Positions 48,271 through 61,260 of a stretch of DNA of 64,000 nucleotides are shown here, piece after piece. The translations under genes were made by a program, and so were the position numbers. The DNA is from Nepenthes gracilis (Eukaryota > Streptophyta > Magnoliopsida > Caryophyllales > Nepenthaceae): assembly GCA_033239525.1 (NCBI GenBank), contig BSYO01000003.1, positions 5,636,001-5,700,000 of the forward strand, written 5' to 3'. The notes beneath the pieces were generated by a model that saw nothing but the letters and a program-made list of their open reading frames with translations, ran no database searches and was not told where the DNA came from. How positions within the stretch are numbered: the stretch's first letter is position 1; each line of letters begins with the position of its first letter.

Positions 48271-48529
48271 ATATACGTTTAAAAGTATATATATATATTA
48301 TGATTTTATATATATATAATTATTATTATATATAAAGAAAATATAATATCATAATTGATTCTGTAATTTAATTAATTGAGAATTAGTTTGTTAAATTATT
48401 TTTTATTATCACGTGGTTGGCTAAATTATGAATTATTTTAATATCCAATTAATTAGGGAAAAAATGTCAAATTATTTTTCTTAATTTATGGAAATATAAT
48501 TTGATAGTTTTATATTCACATAAATTGTC

Positions 48530-51065
48530 TTGAATCTAGTGATTCTAATTTTACTATTTTCATGATTAATTTGCTTCAGTTAGCCTCATTTTGATGTTAA
48601 ACATGTAATTTTTATACAAATATTCAATTCTTTTCGATATTAGAGTAAATTTCGAACTAAAGGTGACAACTATAAAGTTGGTTAACAAACTTAAATTGTC
48701 CTATCCGAAAAGAAAGTCATATCCTTTAATCGCCTCGGTTTTGTTCATATTCATTGATTTTGGTTTTGCAAGAATTAAATTGAAAATAATGAAGTTTTTA
48801 TAAACAAATAATATTTCAACCGAAAATCTAGATTTATTGCTTTGTGCACTACATTTTAAATTAAGCTTCACCGCAAAATCTCTTATAACACACATAAGTT
48901 TACAACCCATGTGTGTTCTGATTGAAGAAAGAAAGTCCAATTGTAAAAAGAAGGGACACGAAAAAGACTATCAAAATTGGCTTGATGCAATACTTATTGT
49001 ATATTAAATCTAATACTTGTAATGTTACATATATTCTTTTTATTTCTTCATTTTATCCCATTGAAAGATGCTTCACATGTCAACATGCAACAATTTTGAA
49101 GTGATTTTATTTTGGTTTATTCCAAATTTCTCTAGAAATTTGATTTACATTTCAAGACTTGTGCCCTATGGATATTCATTTACATTTTCGACTCATTATT
49201 CATTTTATCTTATAAGTCTCTGCATAATCTTTTAAATTTATAAAACAATACCAATTTCAATATCTCTGTGACGAACAATGATGGAGGGGCCTGCTTGAAA
49301 AATGCCATGAGATCATAAATATTTGTTGTGCAAATAATCTTCATATTTATCATGATTTCTCAGATATATATATCATACTTGCTTCATAATAAATATGAAG
49401 CCTTGGGATGCTTTTAAATTGTTTAAAGTAAACTAAAAAATATTAAAAGTCATGAGATCGATAGAGGTGGAGTCCCCTTGCCCTCCGTTTGTACAGAGTT
49501 GTTGCCATCAGCATGCTATAGTGAAAGAAGAAACCGAACAGTGGAGTATGTTTATTCATTTTAAAATTTTGTGGAGTGAAGCTTGCATTTTCTGAGTCCC
49601 CTCCCTTCCCCTCTTTTTGAGTTATGGAAAGGTTGGAAACATCAGCATGCCCATGGAGTTCTAAATCATCATTTCTTGATTTTACTATCCATATCACACC
49701 ACTAGAATTGTGGAATCAAGAAATACAAAATTTCTTGAGAATGACTTAATGAGTGGGAGAAATCAAGAATCGATCATTTGGATTCTCAACACAACACCAC
49801 AAGATCAATCTCAGATTGAATAACTAATCATTGTCATTTCACAAAATACCGATTCTATTCCGATTAACCATAAAATTTCTGGGCTATTTTAAATAAGAGA
49901 ACGTACAATATTTTAGTTAAAAGGTCTTGGAAAAGTCAACAATCTTAGTGAATCATCCGACTCTGAACATGATCCTCATTTTCACAACAGCATCTAAATC
50001 GTTGAAATGCAATGATATGAATCTATCTTGTTGTTAAGAGTAAATGGGTCTTTAAAATAATTTTTTCCAAAATAATTGGTGAAAGTCCTCCTAGATCTAA
50101 AAAGTTGTAATTTTGGCATTGGTTACTCATTTTGATATGGAATTACAACAAATGGATGTGAAAATAATATTTTTAAATAGTGATCCAGAGGAAGAGGTTT
50201 ATGAAAACAGAAGAAATTGGTAAAGAAGTCCATATATGGATTGTTACAAGATCCCGTCAATGGTATTTAAAATTTGATGAAATTATCTCTTCATTCGATT
50301 TTGAAGAGAATATTTTGAATCAATAATATACCAGAAAAAGAGGTGAAGTAAAAAAATTGTTTCCCAACTTTCCTTGCAATGATAAAGTTGAATTTTTCTC
50401 TTTAAAAATTTTGAAATGAAGGATACCCATGCATCATATGAAAAGATACGTGACCAAAAGAGATTAAATGAAAGATTGTTCACTCGAGAGCAAAGAATTG
50501 ATAAGTTCAATTTGAGCCAATGCCCGAAAACGATTTGGATGGAACATTCCATATGCTTATCATGTATGCTCGTATGTACAAGACTAATTTGCAATTGAAA
50601 TGTTGGGAAGATTTCGAGTAAATGAAGAAAGTCATGAGGTATCTTGAAGGTACAAAGACTACATGCTTACGTAAGATTAGGCTACTCCGTCTATATTTTG
50701 TTTGCGTTGCCGAGTCGTATCCCTACGGAGCGCAAAGCAACTATCACATTTCCACTATAAAAGGCCGAAATTGTCATTGCTTCGAATTGCTAGATTAAAC
50801 AGGTCATAAGTTTTGCCAAAATATTAGTAGTATTGCAATCAATGAGAGTATCTGGGGTCTAGCATTTACGGTTCCATTGAATGAAGCTTTGAGCAAATCC
50901 ATTTATCTTATTGGATTAATTAAGATATTCTGCAAAACAGAGGATGATCATAATCAGTTGGATTTCATGATATATGTAATAAAGTATATTTATGGCAAGT
51001 CTGGGAAGTGTAATATCAAATCCCCCCCTCTCTTCCCCCAACTACTTCCTCTGTAATTGTTTGGC
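48530..51065 (+). repeat. Duplicated block, copy B, full of indels and carrying a copia remnant
   Basis: Short matching blocks follow the order of copy A: TTGTCTTGAATCTAGTGATT at 48530, GTTAACAAACTTAAATTG at 48680, GCAAGAATTAAATTGAAAA at 48767, ATCTCTGTGACGAACA near 49263, TAAATAAGAGAACGTACAAT near 49894, then the near-identical blocks at 50786-51062. Extra sequence of a few to hundreds of bases separates them, including the Ty1/copia piece at 50100-50790. Confidence 0.7.
50100..50790 (+). pseudogene. Ty1/copia reverse transcriptase/RNase H remnant
   Basis: The plus strand holds pieces of copia pol in the right order but in shifting frames: QMDVK and EEEVY-like RT start, a YLKFDE-like piece near 50260, DKFNLSQCPK near 50500, VCTRLI-like residues near 50575, and VMRYLEGTK near 50630. 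Many small deletions separate them. In functional elements this is the reverse transcriptase and its RNase H; here it is a dead remnant with no LTR attached. Confidence 0.7.
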
Positions 51066-51655
51066 TTCCAGTTGAAATGTGTCCCTCCCCCATTGAAGTG
51101 TTAAGGGGAGCTATGGAGGACGCCGTAGGGGGAACTCGGTGCACAAAATTTTTGAGATATACAAAGTTTGAGGAAAAATCAGATCACTTTTGATGTATTT
51201 TACAAGATATTGTCGTGCATTATATTTAAGATATTGTTTTTATGACTAAAATTGTAACTATTAGCTCATACAATAACAATTCTGTGGACACCTAAGGAGG
51301 CTATTTGGTTGCTTGGTGAAATGTTGCCTAACAAACGTCCCCTAATTATTGTAAATTTCCCATTGCTAGTTCAAAAGTGTTTTTGGCCGAAGGATGAATT
51401 ATACAGCAAGTTTAATAATGTGCTAATTAATTTGATTACTGAATCTACAATAATCATATATTCAGTGACGCCATTTGGATGGGCAGAAGAATTTGAGTGG
51501 AACTTAAAATATTGTGTGGCACAGGGACACCCACTCAACTGTTATTATCCCTTTGCCTGGAAAATATCCTAGCCCCATATTCGCTGCTCGGCTCAATTTG
51601 CTCAAACTTTTGTGTTCATCAGGAGAAATCTTGAGACTTGAAGACCCATATGAGT
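51066..51655. other. Spacer left of the solo LTR
   Basis: An 87-codon frame at 51309-51572 (+) is present but not recognisable. No other signal is seen. Confidence 0.4.
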
Positions 51656-51660
51656 CTAAC

Positions 51661-52556
51661 TGTTGGGAAAGGGTGTCGGTCGGCCAGTGAAACTGAGAGG
51701 ATGAAGATGATGAATACACAAGCACACAATTGAGAGAGAAGAAAGATTAAAAACATACATGATTTTATGGGAAAATCTTCTTCTGAATAAAAAGGAAAAA
51801 CCACGAGACATCAGCTAATCCGTAAAAATCTCACTATAAAATTTTAGTTACAAAAAACCCTGGTTATACTAATTCTTGAAAAGTAGAGAACAAAGCGAAA
51901 ACAGAGCACAAGAACAAAACTTGGAAACTTTTTGTGTTTCTCTCTATTTTTCTCTTCTGCATACTCGCATCTCTCTCTTTACTCGGAACTCAGCATACAT
52001 ATTAATAAGCACCAAATAACTACCTACGCTGTAAGCCGGTTGCATGCACAACAAAATCTGCCACCAACTTTATAATACGTCTTCCTGCTGAGAACAGTTG
52101 ACCTACTCTATAAATCGACTATCAGTTCTGAAAGTCAACTTCTTTATCTACGGAGTTTACTATCTGAGCAAACTTTAAAGGTCAGCTTTTGCAGACAAGC
52201 TGTCCTCGACCGTTGTTCAAATGTCCTCGGCCTTTATTTAAAGTCCTTGGTCAACAGCTGATGTCTTCAACTATCGCTTAGAATCCTCATCCTTCAACCA
52301 GAGCTCTTGTCCTTCAATCAGAATTTTCGGCCTTCAATCAGAGTCTTCAGCCTTCGGTTATAGTCCTCAACTTTTAGAAAGAAATTTCACTCCGAAAATT
52401 TTCACTCCAACCTTTTATACCACTTCGGCCAAGTATAACCACTTTGACGTCTATTTTAGTTCGGCCAAATACAACTGCTCCGGCCTTTATTCCACTTCAA
52501 CCAAGCGTGGATGGTGAACAATACTTCTCCCATGGAAATGACCTAAAATCCCAACA
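51661..52556. repeat. Solo LTR, 896 bp, with perfect target-site duplication
   Basis: It begins TGTTGGGA and ends TCCCAACA, an 8-bp terminal inverted repeat, and is flanked by CTAAC at 51656-51660 and 52557-52561. There is no internal coding region. The termini fit many plant LTR retrotransposons (Ty1/copia more likely than Ty3/gypsy, an inference). CTATAAAT at 52108-52115 might mark plus orientation. The interior has repeated TTCAATCAGA and CTTCGGCC-like words. Confidence 0.85.
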
Positions 52557-52561
52557 CTAAC

Positions 52562-53904
52562 TTCATTATTACCCGAAAAAAATCACTATCGATAGTGGGA
52601 TGAAGAGAAACATGATAGTATCATGCCATCAAAGTACACAATGGAAGATGGCAATTCATCATTGGGTGTACCTCGGAGTTTCCGCGAACACTTCACCGGG
52701 AATACAAGAGTATAGGAAATCCTATTGAAGTGTATTGAGGGAACTCCCGAGTTCTTCTGATTCCACCAGTATGATTTATGGTCAGAGGCGATTCATTCCG
52801 GGTAGTTTCCCCCAACTGGTTAGAGACCTTCACGGCTTGTGTGTGTGTGTGTGTGTTTTTTTTTTTTTTTTCTGAGTTTTAATTTGAATGAATATTTGGA
52901 CTAACGTATTCTGAAGCTATAGTTTTTTATAAGGAGGGAGAGCTTAATAGAGGTGTCTTTGACTTATGATTTTTAGGATTTTAATGCTTTATAGTTTAAA
53001 TACAATGAAAACTCTTCTTTGGTTTTATTTCTAATGGGTTGTCGATTTTCCCAGAAAACCTCTCTTTCTCTCGGTATAAAATGCTTCGAATTTTGAGATT
53101 GATAATCCTGTTAATTAGAAAGCAAGGTAGAACGTGAATTAAATTTTAAAAAAAAAAAAAAAAAACACTTCATGACAAAGATTGCACATGTATCCTTTTC
53201 CCAAATAAAAACATAGTAACCATTTTCCTGATCATAGAATTAATGTGCAATTCAAAGTAGGTCACTTCTCATGCAACATGCTTTCTTGGCTTGTGAATTG
53301 AATCTTGCATCAAATCAATAAATAATACATATAAAGTTTGTGATTAACACATGCTCAGGCTTACTGGTGGCTATTCCAATATACCTTCTTTCAATAATGA
53401 TGCCCTAATTTTAAGGGAACAAGACATATGATTTAGTTAAAGTTCTCTCATATAGAATTCTACCATACTTTACCGGTGATAATTTCATCTTGTCAACATG
53501 AATGGATGGAACAAAAGATGCCAAGAAATCTGCCATTGCTCAAAATGAAAACCATACAACACTTAAGGAGATATCTAAAACAAGAGGCACCTGATTAGCA
53601 TTTCAGTGCTGCCACAGGCCGACAAAAAATAATCATATTATGCAATCCACTAAACATCAAAACAACACATAGTTACTTAATTTTCCATATAGCCAAGATT
53701 ATATACATACAACAAAGGCTTCGGGAGTAAAAACAGAGTTCCTAGAGCCCCATGTAGGGTTTATTGGAAAACTCATTGTAGGACTTGATTAATCAAGCAA
53801 ATTCAGCCATGGACTGCCCCTTTCCAAGGTCAGTGCAGTTGCAGGGACTGCCCATGATAAGGCAATGGAGATGCCGAGGGGGTGGGATTCATCGGCGAAT
53901 GCTG
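52562..53904. other. Spacer downstream of the kinase gene
   Basis: A (GT)n run at 52838-52855 is followed by a T-run up to 52872. The kinase 3' UTR occupies the right end. No other gene is seen. Confidence 0.5.
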
Positions 53905-56900
53905 TCATCTCAAGGAGGAGTGGTGACTGGGGCTTGGTGTTTTCTTGGGCGGTGGCGGTGAGTATTTAGCAGCATTCTTGGGGTCTTGCAGCTTCTCAAG
54001 TTCTTCCAAAACCTCTGCCATTCTTGGCCTCGCTTTTGATTCAGCACTAAGACACTTAAGTGCAAGCGTGGCCAGGGTGAAAGCAGCTTTCTGGGGGTAC
54101 TGCCCCTCCAGTTTGGTGTCCATGATTCGGAATAGCTTGCGCTTGTCCCCCAAATATGGCTTTGCCCAGTCCACGAGACACTTCTCGATGCCAACTTTTG
54201 ATTTATCAAGTGCTCGGCGTCCAGTTAACAGCTCGAGCAACACAACCCCGAAACTGTAAACATCACTTTTTGCTGACAGCCGGCCTGTTGAGTAGCAACA
54301 AATTGCTTGCTAATCATGGGAGCTATAAGCAGACTTCAAATTTTCTTCCAGTTATAACTTTTCGAATTAGGCAGATGGGAACTGAAGAAAAGGACAGAGA
54401 ATATTCTAACATGATGTGGTGAATTATTTTTTTTACTGTATCAATTCATGCTCATTCCAAGGAGAAAAACCAAAAATAAAAATAATAAAATACACGGAAA
54501 AAGCAAAAACTTCACTTAACAGTCCACTTGGAATTTCATAATGACAAATTTATACAGGGAGCTATTAGGGTCGGATAGAATATAAGATAAGTCTAATATA
54601 TTTCACGGTGTTATAATTTCAATAATCTAAGTCAACATGATGAAATCTTAAGTGTCTAAAATATCATAAACGATAAAAATAGAAAAACCTTGTAGTACCG
54701 TTCATGCAACTGATAAATTAAGCACCCTTTTGACTTCCACCAGTCTCCTTAAGAATGTGCAACAACGGGAACTTATAGCCAACATAAACACAAGTGCTAG
54801 CAATTTTGGGCAACGATGAAGTTTAATATTTCAAATTCAGGAATCAAAGGTTATCAATAATAAGTTTAAGGTCTGCTGACAAACCTGTAGCTACATATTC
54901 AGGTGCTGCATAGCCTTGGGTGCCAATGACTCGAGTCGACACATGAGTTCTATCCCCAGTGGGCCCCGCCTTGGCCAAGCCAAAATCAGAAAGCTTTGCA
55001 TTAAATTCCTGCAAGATAACATCAGCAACATGTTATAAAAATCAATTCAGAAAATGACCAGAAGAAAACCAGATGAACAGCTATTAGGTGACAGATCTTT
55101 GTGCTTAGCATACCACATCTAGTAGAACATTGGAAGCCTTGAAATCTCGGTATATGACTTGTGATTTAGCATCATGTAAGAAAGAGAGTCCTCTAGCAGC
55201 ACCTATGGCGACTTTGATCCTCGTTGCCCAAGATAGCGGCTGGGGCCCCCCTGCAAAATATGGCATGCATAGGATGTAACTGCACAAGGAGCCATCACAA
55301 GGGCATTTGCTCCAAGGCAATGAGTGTTAAGCAGTGAACAGGAATCCTAAAAACAGATATCCAAAAATAAATTCAGAACTTCTATCACAAGTTGAAATCT
55401 GCAAGCCAAACCTCTAGCAAACGAGGCCTAGAACTCAACTTTTGAGACCCCACTCACAGAAAAGATGAACAATGCCCCCTGAAGAGTTCTCTTTGGTTAT
55501 AAAAACATATATCTACTGAAATTATATCTGTTACACGTGAAACAGAGAAAATGAACAAACAGGAACAGAAACAGCTCCAATGACCAAGCCTCACCTATGT
55601 ACAGTAGAAAATCTTATGTCATTATGGGCCAGAGATCATAATGATTTTTTGGTATACAATAAAATTAAGAACAGTTTTGACAGTAACATAAAATGAATAT
55701 GTCCCTAATTAGGAAGGCCATATGTCCCTAACTAAGAAGGCCAGGTATCATCTCATCAAACCTCTTTGACAAGCACTTATTACTCTTTCAATTTTGAGCA
55801 AGAGGGTTCAATTTTGATTTAATAAAGATTACTTAATTCCAGCCAATTGAAGACATCTTAGAATCGGTTAAAACTGACCATCACCAACCATGAAAAAGAA
55901 AATGCAACTAGCCTATTTCGGAACATATGGAATTGAAGTATTTAGGACATTAACGGGTAAATCTTAGTTTAACTATAAGGCTGATCCATGTGATCTCAAG
56001 GTTATGGATTCATACCATAAAAAACAAACTCTCTTTAATGTCAAAATAGAGCTACATATATCTAACCCTCCCAGTAGGGAGCCCCGTGCACTAAGCTGCA
56101 GTCTTTGGAGTTTTTTAGAGCATTCCTTCACTACAACATCCAAAATGAGGCAAGTGATAATATCTTAGGTAGAAGAATTGTGTACTGAACTAATGTAACA
56201 AAGACCTTGTCTTGCAATGATACAGCAGAAGAAAAATTCCATAATCAGTTTACAAGTCTATTGACACAAATTATCAAGTATAAACATGCTTCCTGAACAT
56301 TGCTAAAGTTACTCACTTCTAAACAGATGATTCTCTAAGCTTCCTTTAGGCATGAACTCATACACCAATAGCCGGTTGTCACCCTCCAAGCAGTAACCAA
56401 TAAGCTTCACAAGATTTGGATGATGAAGTTGACTAAGATAATTCACTTCTGTCTGCATCCAATTAGCTTACAATCAAGTGGTCCAAACATTCCAAATAAA
56501 AGAACATATAAAAGAGTGAGAACCATACCAACCACTCCTTGTGGCCTTGAAAACCTTCAGGTTTAAGCTTCTTGACTGCAACAACAATTCCAGATCCAGA
56601 CTTTGTAGGCCCAAGTGTCTGTACATCAATCCACCCTTTGTAAACATACCCAAATCCTCCTTCTCCAAGTAGGCCATCAGATCGAAAGTTTTTGGTTGCG
56701 TTCTTAAGCTCATTAAAGGTAAAGGCTTTCAAACTGGGGGATGATAAGATTTCACCTTCGGTTCTTGGAGTAGGAAGGGTTTGAGCACTGGTTTTGAAAC
56801 TGTTTGCTTGGGCAGTTGGGTTGGACGGATTTGAAGAATGACCCGGTCTCCTGGAAGACACAATCTTTGAGACTCCTAAAGATGGCAATAATAGAGAAGG

Positions 56901-57996
56901 TTAAGTTATTTAATTTATAAAGTAAAAGGGAGACAAAATCTAAGTATGGTCAGAATTTCCAAAGTTATTAGCTGGGCCTTTCACTGAAACTTTATCTTTC
57001 CAGTATAAGCAATCTTAAGACATGTATTCATTCGACTATATTCTATATTCCATAAGCAATTACAAATCTCTTAGTGTGAAGTCCATGAGCATTCATTTGT
57101 GAATCAACAGTATTTGCCCACTGTGGCCCCTACACTTAGACCAGAAACAAGTCCGAGCAATTATTCAGTCTCCCAATAAATGGCATCAATAATCACTGAA
57201 TTGAATGTCAATTTTAAACATTTAATACATAATTCAAACAAACAAATGAAAAAGTAGGTCTGCGGTGTATGGGCCCCAAACAACCTCAGGAGGTGACGTA
57301 CTGAAAGCTCCAACTCTGACTTAGCAATTTTTTTTGGGTCCCGGGGGGGATGTGACGACAAATCAAGCATTTAGAAGTGCATAATTGACTTTGACCCGCA
57401 AAAATTCAAAAAGATAACAACTAAACAATATCTCTGACGGTATAAATCGTCAGCAAGTCAAGAAAAAACTCCATGATCAGAACTCAGCAATAAGTTAAAA
57501 GCAGAAACAAGCATTCCCCCACCTTCCAATTGGTTTGAACCAATTATCATTGTTCTTGTTTCTTAGGAATTATCAAACAATTAAGACAAAAGTAACTTGC
57601 CCTGGGCGAAACATTGTTAAATTGCAGAAAATGTATAGTCAAAGAGAAAACCAAACTAGAGAAAAAAAAAAGAAGGAAAACGGGAAGCATAATTTGAAAT
57701 ACCAAAAAACAAAAAAGCCCTGGACCCTCAATCAGCGACCAAGTGTGACGAACAAATTAGTACAATCATAGCACAACTCAACGAAGCGAAATTTCGAACA
57801 TCATGTTTTGAAATTAAGAACTGCGTACGTTCCAAAACCACAAGAGGAAATCACATAAAATTCAAATATGAAACCAAATATTGCCAAGTTAACCAAGAAC
57901 AGAAGTGAAAACTCTGGAAGAGAAAGAATTACCAGAAGAGGGATTAGAAGTGAGGGCGGCGTCTACTTTTGCGGAAGAATCTAAGCAGTTGCCCAT
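53905..57996 (-). CDS. Receptor-like cytoplasmic kinase, subfamily VII (PBL/APK2-like), 6 exons
   Basis: Serine/threonine kinase of the plasma-membrane-anchored RLCK-VII family, which relays signals from receptor kinases in immunity and growth. Predicted exons on the minus strand: 57996-57933, 56875-56529, 56452-56317, 55250-55114, 55008-54885, 54284-53905; they join in phase to about 395 aa. The N-terminus MGNC is a myristoylation/palmitoylation signal. The kinase domain has the glycine loop [14 protein letters not shown] with the ATP-binding Lys, the catalytic loop [10 protein letters not shown] (RD type), [13 protein letters not shown], the activation segment [10 protein letters not shown], and [20 protein letters not shown]. 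The C-terminal tail is Pro/Ser-rich. All catalytic residues are present. It looks most like Arabidopsis At2g02800 (APK2B/PBL3) and its paralogue, from memory. The intron positions fit this family. Confidence 0.92.
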
Positions 57997-60229
57997 CTTC
58001 GTGCTCTCTCAAAGGGTAAAATGATGAAACAGAGAAAAGTTAGAGAAAGAGGGTCAGTCGTCTAGCAATCAAGGATAGAAAGGAGGAGAAGAGCAAGTAC
58101 TCCTCTTTGGTCAACGCTACCAGCGAGAGAGATTTAAAGAATGATTTGCGCGACAGATAAATTCAGAAATGGCAAATGAAAATAAAAAGAAAATAATTGG
58201 AAACCGTTCGGAAGAAACCGCGAAGCCGAGCCACGCGAGCTCCCCCCTATATTCTACAACCAACGTACACTGCATCAATAAATAGAATGACAGAGTTTAT
58301 TCTGAATTCTTATTTTATTCTCAATTTTGTTAATCTTCTTAATTCTGGTTTCATTTTTTTTTTATTTTAATATAAATTATATGAATTAATCGTATTTAAC
58401 TAACCGTATCTAATATAAAATTTTCTAAAAATATACATATGCAAAATTCCTTTTTTAGAATTCTTTTAGTATGATAAAAACAATATCTGAAATTGATGAT
58501 GAGATGTTATATTTTAATATTGTATAAATAGAATATCTCTCACTAATACACAAAATAATGAACACATGTAAATAGATTTTGTTGGATATCGCTTAAAATA
58601 ATGTCAATTCAATTAATTAATATAATTAAATAAAAAATAATAAAATTTTAAAAGAGATATAAATCGATCAAATGATTAACTCCAAATCTGGATAACAAAA
58701 ATCGAGCCTAAATTTTAAAAAAAATAAAATAAAATAATTGACTGAATGATCAAAATTTTAAATGGTCGAACTATGAAACAGTCAAATGATCAAATATCTG
58801 AATAGTTAAATAAAAACAAAAAAATGAGTTGAAAGAACTCAAGGATTTGATATCCAAATATAAAACAGACGGTTAACAAAATTGAATAATTAATCATCCC
58901 AAATGGTTGAATAAACTGAGATGTTACTTTGGCCAAGTGATTAAATCAAACAAACAATTAGTATATCTTACAATTAAGAATAAAAATTAGTCTAATTATT
59001 TCTAAATAGTCATACAATTAAAATATATCAAACGATTAAATAATTTAGTTTTTAATCAATATAATCCTTCAAATTGTGATTAATTATTTAAATTTAGAAA
59101 ATTGTCATTAACTAATAACATATTTATAAATATACTCAATTTTTTCTAAAAAGAAAAAGAAAAATGTTGATACTAAATTCATAATTTTTGCCCTCTTCTC
59201 ATTTGATTATTCAAAAAATTACAAATCTAATCATTCATCTTTTATTCTATACTACCCTCATTTTTATTACAACTTTTATATTTTTAGCAAAAAGTTTCTA
59301 ATTTAAATGTTAGATGATATATCGGAGGTGAGTCTCATGTCATTTAAACTTTTATTTGACATTACAATATATAAGGTATGAATAAAATATTCGATAATAT
59401 AATTTTACTTTATTTGAATTACTATTTAGGTTTATTGTACACATTGGATTAAAATATGGTATAAAATTTTATATAATATAAAATAAATATAAAGCATTAG
59501 TTGATGGTAAAATTAGATTTATGAATAAGAATAAATTTAACATGTTTTGGGCCATCCAATGAGATGCTTCAACTTTTTCTCATTGACTCAAATGCCCTTT
59601 GAATTGATTTTTTAATATAATTTTTTACTTCGGTCAAATGGAGGCGGAAATGGCGGGGCTGAGCCTATGCTATAAAGCATAGTTATTCCACCTAACATCA
59701 ATTATTGCTAACGCCCAATAAAATTAAAATCTGAGACCTCTTAATTAAAATTTAAAATCTAATTATTTAAGGCATTGTCCTTAAAAAAAAACTACACCTA
59801 CTCTATTGTGGATTATTAATAATTTTTCTATTTATTTAATGACAAAATGTCAACAATATTGTCTAAGATAGTTGCTATCATATGCCTAGACCCCAAAATA
59901 CCAATACAATTGCGTTATAGTATTCTTAAATATTAATAATTTTATCTTTTTAGTATTTGAGATAATTTAAAACTTAGTAGAAATTAAGAAAATATTATAA
60001 TGAATTATTTTAATCCTAATATTTTATGTTTTAAAGAAAATTAGCACCAATTAATAGAATAAAATAAAATAATATTATTAAAGATCATAGTAATACTAAA
60101 TAAATGTTTGCCTTTTTAGCACCCAATTCTCAATTTATACTTTATGATGTCAGGATTAAATAAATTGGATAAACTATTGAGAATAAAATTATATATTTTG
60201 ATGAAAAATTGAGTATTTGAGGAGGTTGA
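57997..60229. other. Kinase promoter and AT-rich intergenic DNA
   Basis: 57997-58250 should hold the 5' leader and proximal promoter of the kinase (GA-rich leader-like sequence). Beyond that the DNA is AT-rich with short homopolymers and no recognisable gene. Confidence 0.5.
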
Positions 60230-60615
60230 CCTACACCCGACTCCTGTACATGCAATATTTGGACATGATAGATGCTATATACAACACTCATATATTAATA
60301 ATATGCGCTTATATGTGCATGATAAGATGGAGGGGCTTGTGCGTGGATTGAAGCATGGTCGTGCATTGGTTGGGTGACAATCCCACTCCTAACGGGTGCA
60401 CGCCTAGTGCTTATGTGTCAATCTAATGATATAAAAACCTCTAACACATTTTTGCTCATTTTTTTGTGTGAAATCCAAGTGAAGTGGGATAGAGGAATTT
60501 GGAAAGAAGGTGAAGAAAATTATTTTTAAACTATTCCAACTTAGATCTTGATAATAACCAGGTTAATATAAGTGTAACTGCTAAAATCTCTAAATTATTC
60601 ATTGCAAATATTGTT

Positions 60616-60650
<35 letters not shown>

Positions 60651-61260
60651 CCATGTGATTTTTATTATTTTCTTCTTGATTTTATTATGATGCATGTCTA
60701 TATTATTTAAAAATCTTAAAATTTTGAAGTATTGTGCCTAACTATATAAAAATTATTAAAAAATTTTAAATTTTTTTGGATATTTGGTCATGCATATTAT
60801 TTTATATACGTATTTCATGAAATTCAACATTAAATTTTATAAAAATTATTTATTTTTTATTGTTTAAAAATATGTACATTTATTATTTATTGTAGTCTTT
60901 TTATTTTGACTAAATAAAAATCAATATAAAAATTTGATTGAATATTTGAACATGTCTAAATATATTGATCTACAAGTAATGACCATTACCTAACATTTAT
61001 GAATTTAAAAAACGATATTTGATATTATTTATAATAAATAATATATAGTTGGTAAACTCATTGACCTTAAATAATAGCGTATGTGCAGACTATAGGAATA
61101 CATTTATAACTTGACTTTTTATATTTAATACTAATCGATGAGGTTATCATTGTGATTAGTTTTTATGTTTTTATATTTTTTTCACATTAATATATTTTTA
61201 TTTTTGGTATTTGATTATTGTTATCATTTATCATATTTTGTCATTAATATATCCTTTATC
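60230..61260 (+). repeat. Diverged dispersed repeat, copy 2 (LTR-like)
   Basis: It shares layout and short blocks with 25960-27050: a promoter-like GATATAAAAACC near 60428, a purine-rich GAAGTGGGATAGAGGAA segment, then an AT-rich tail with TTAAATAATAG followed by CGTATG. A (TA)n(GT)n microsatellite lies at 60615-60650. The ends are undefined. Confidence 0.35.
60615..60650 (+). repeat. Compound TA/GT microsatellite
   Basis: A (TA)n run passes directly into (GT)n, about 36 bp in all. Confidence 0.9.
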
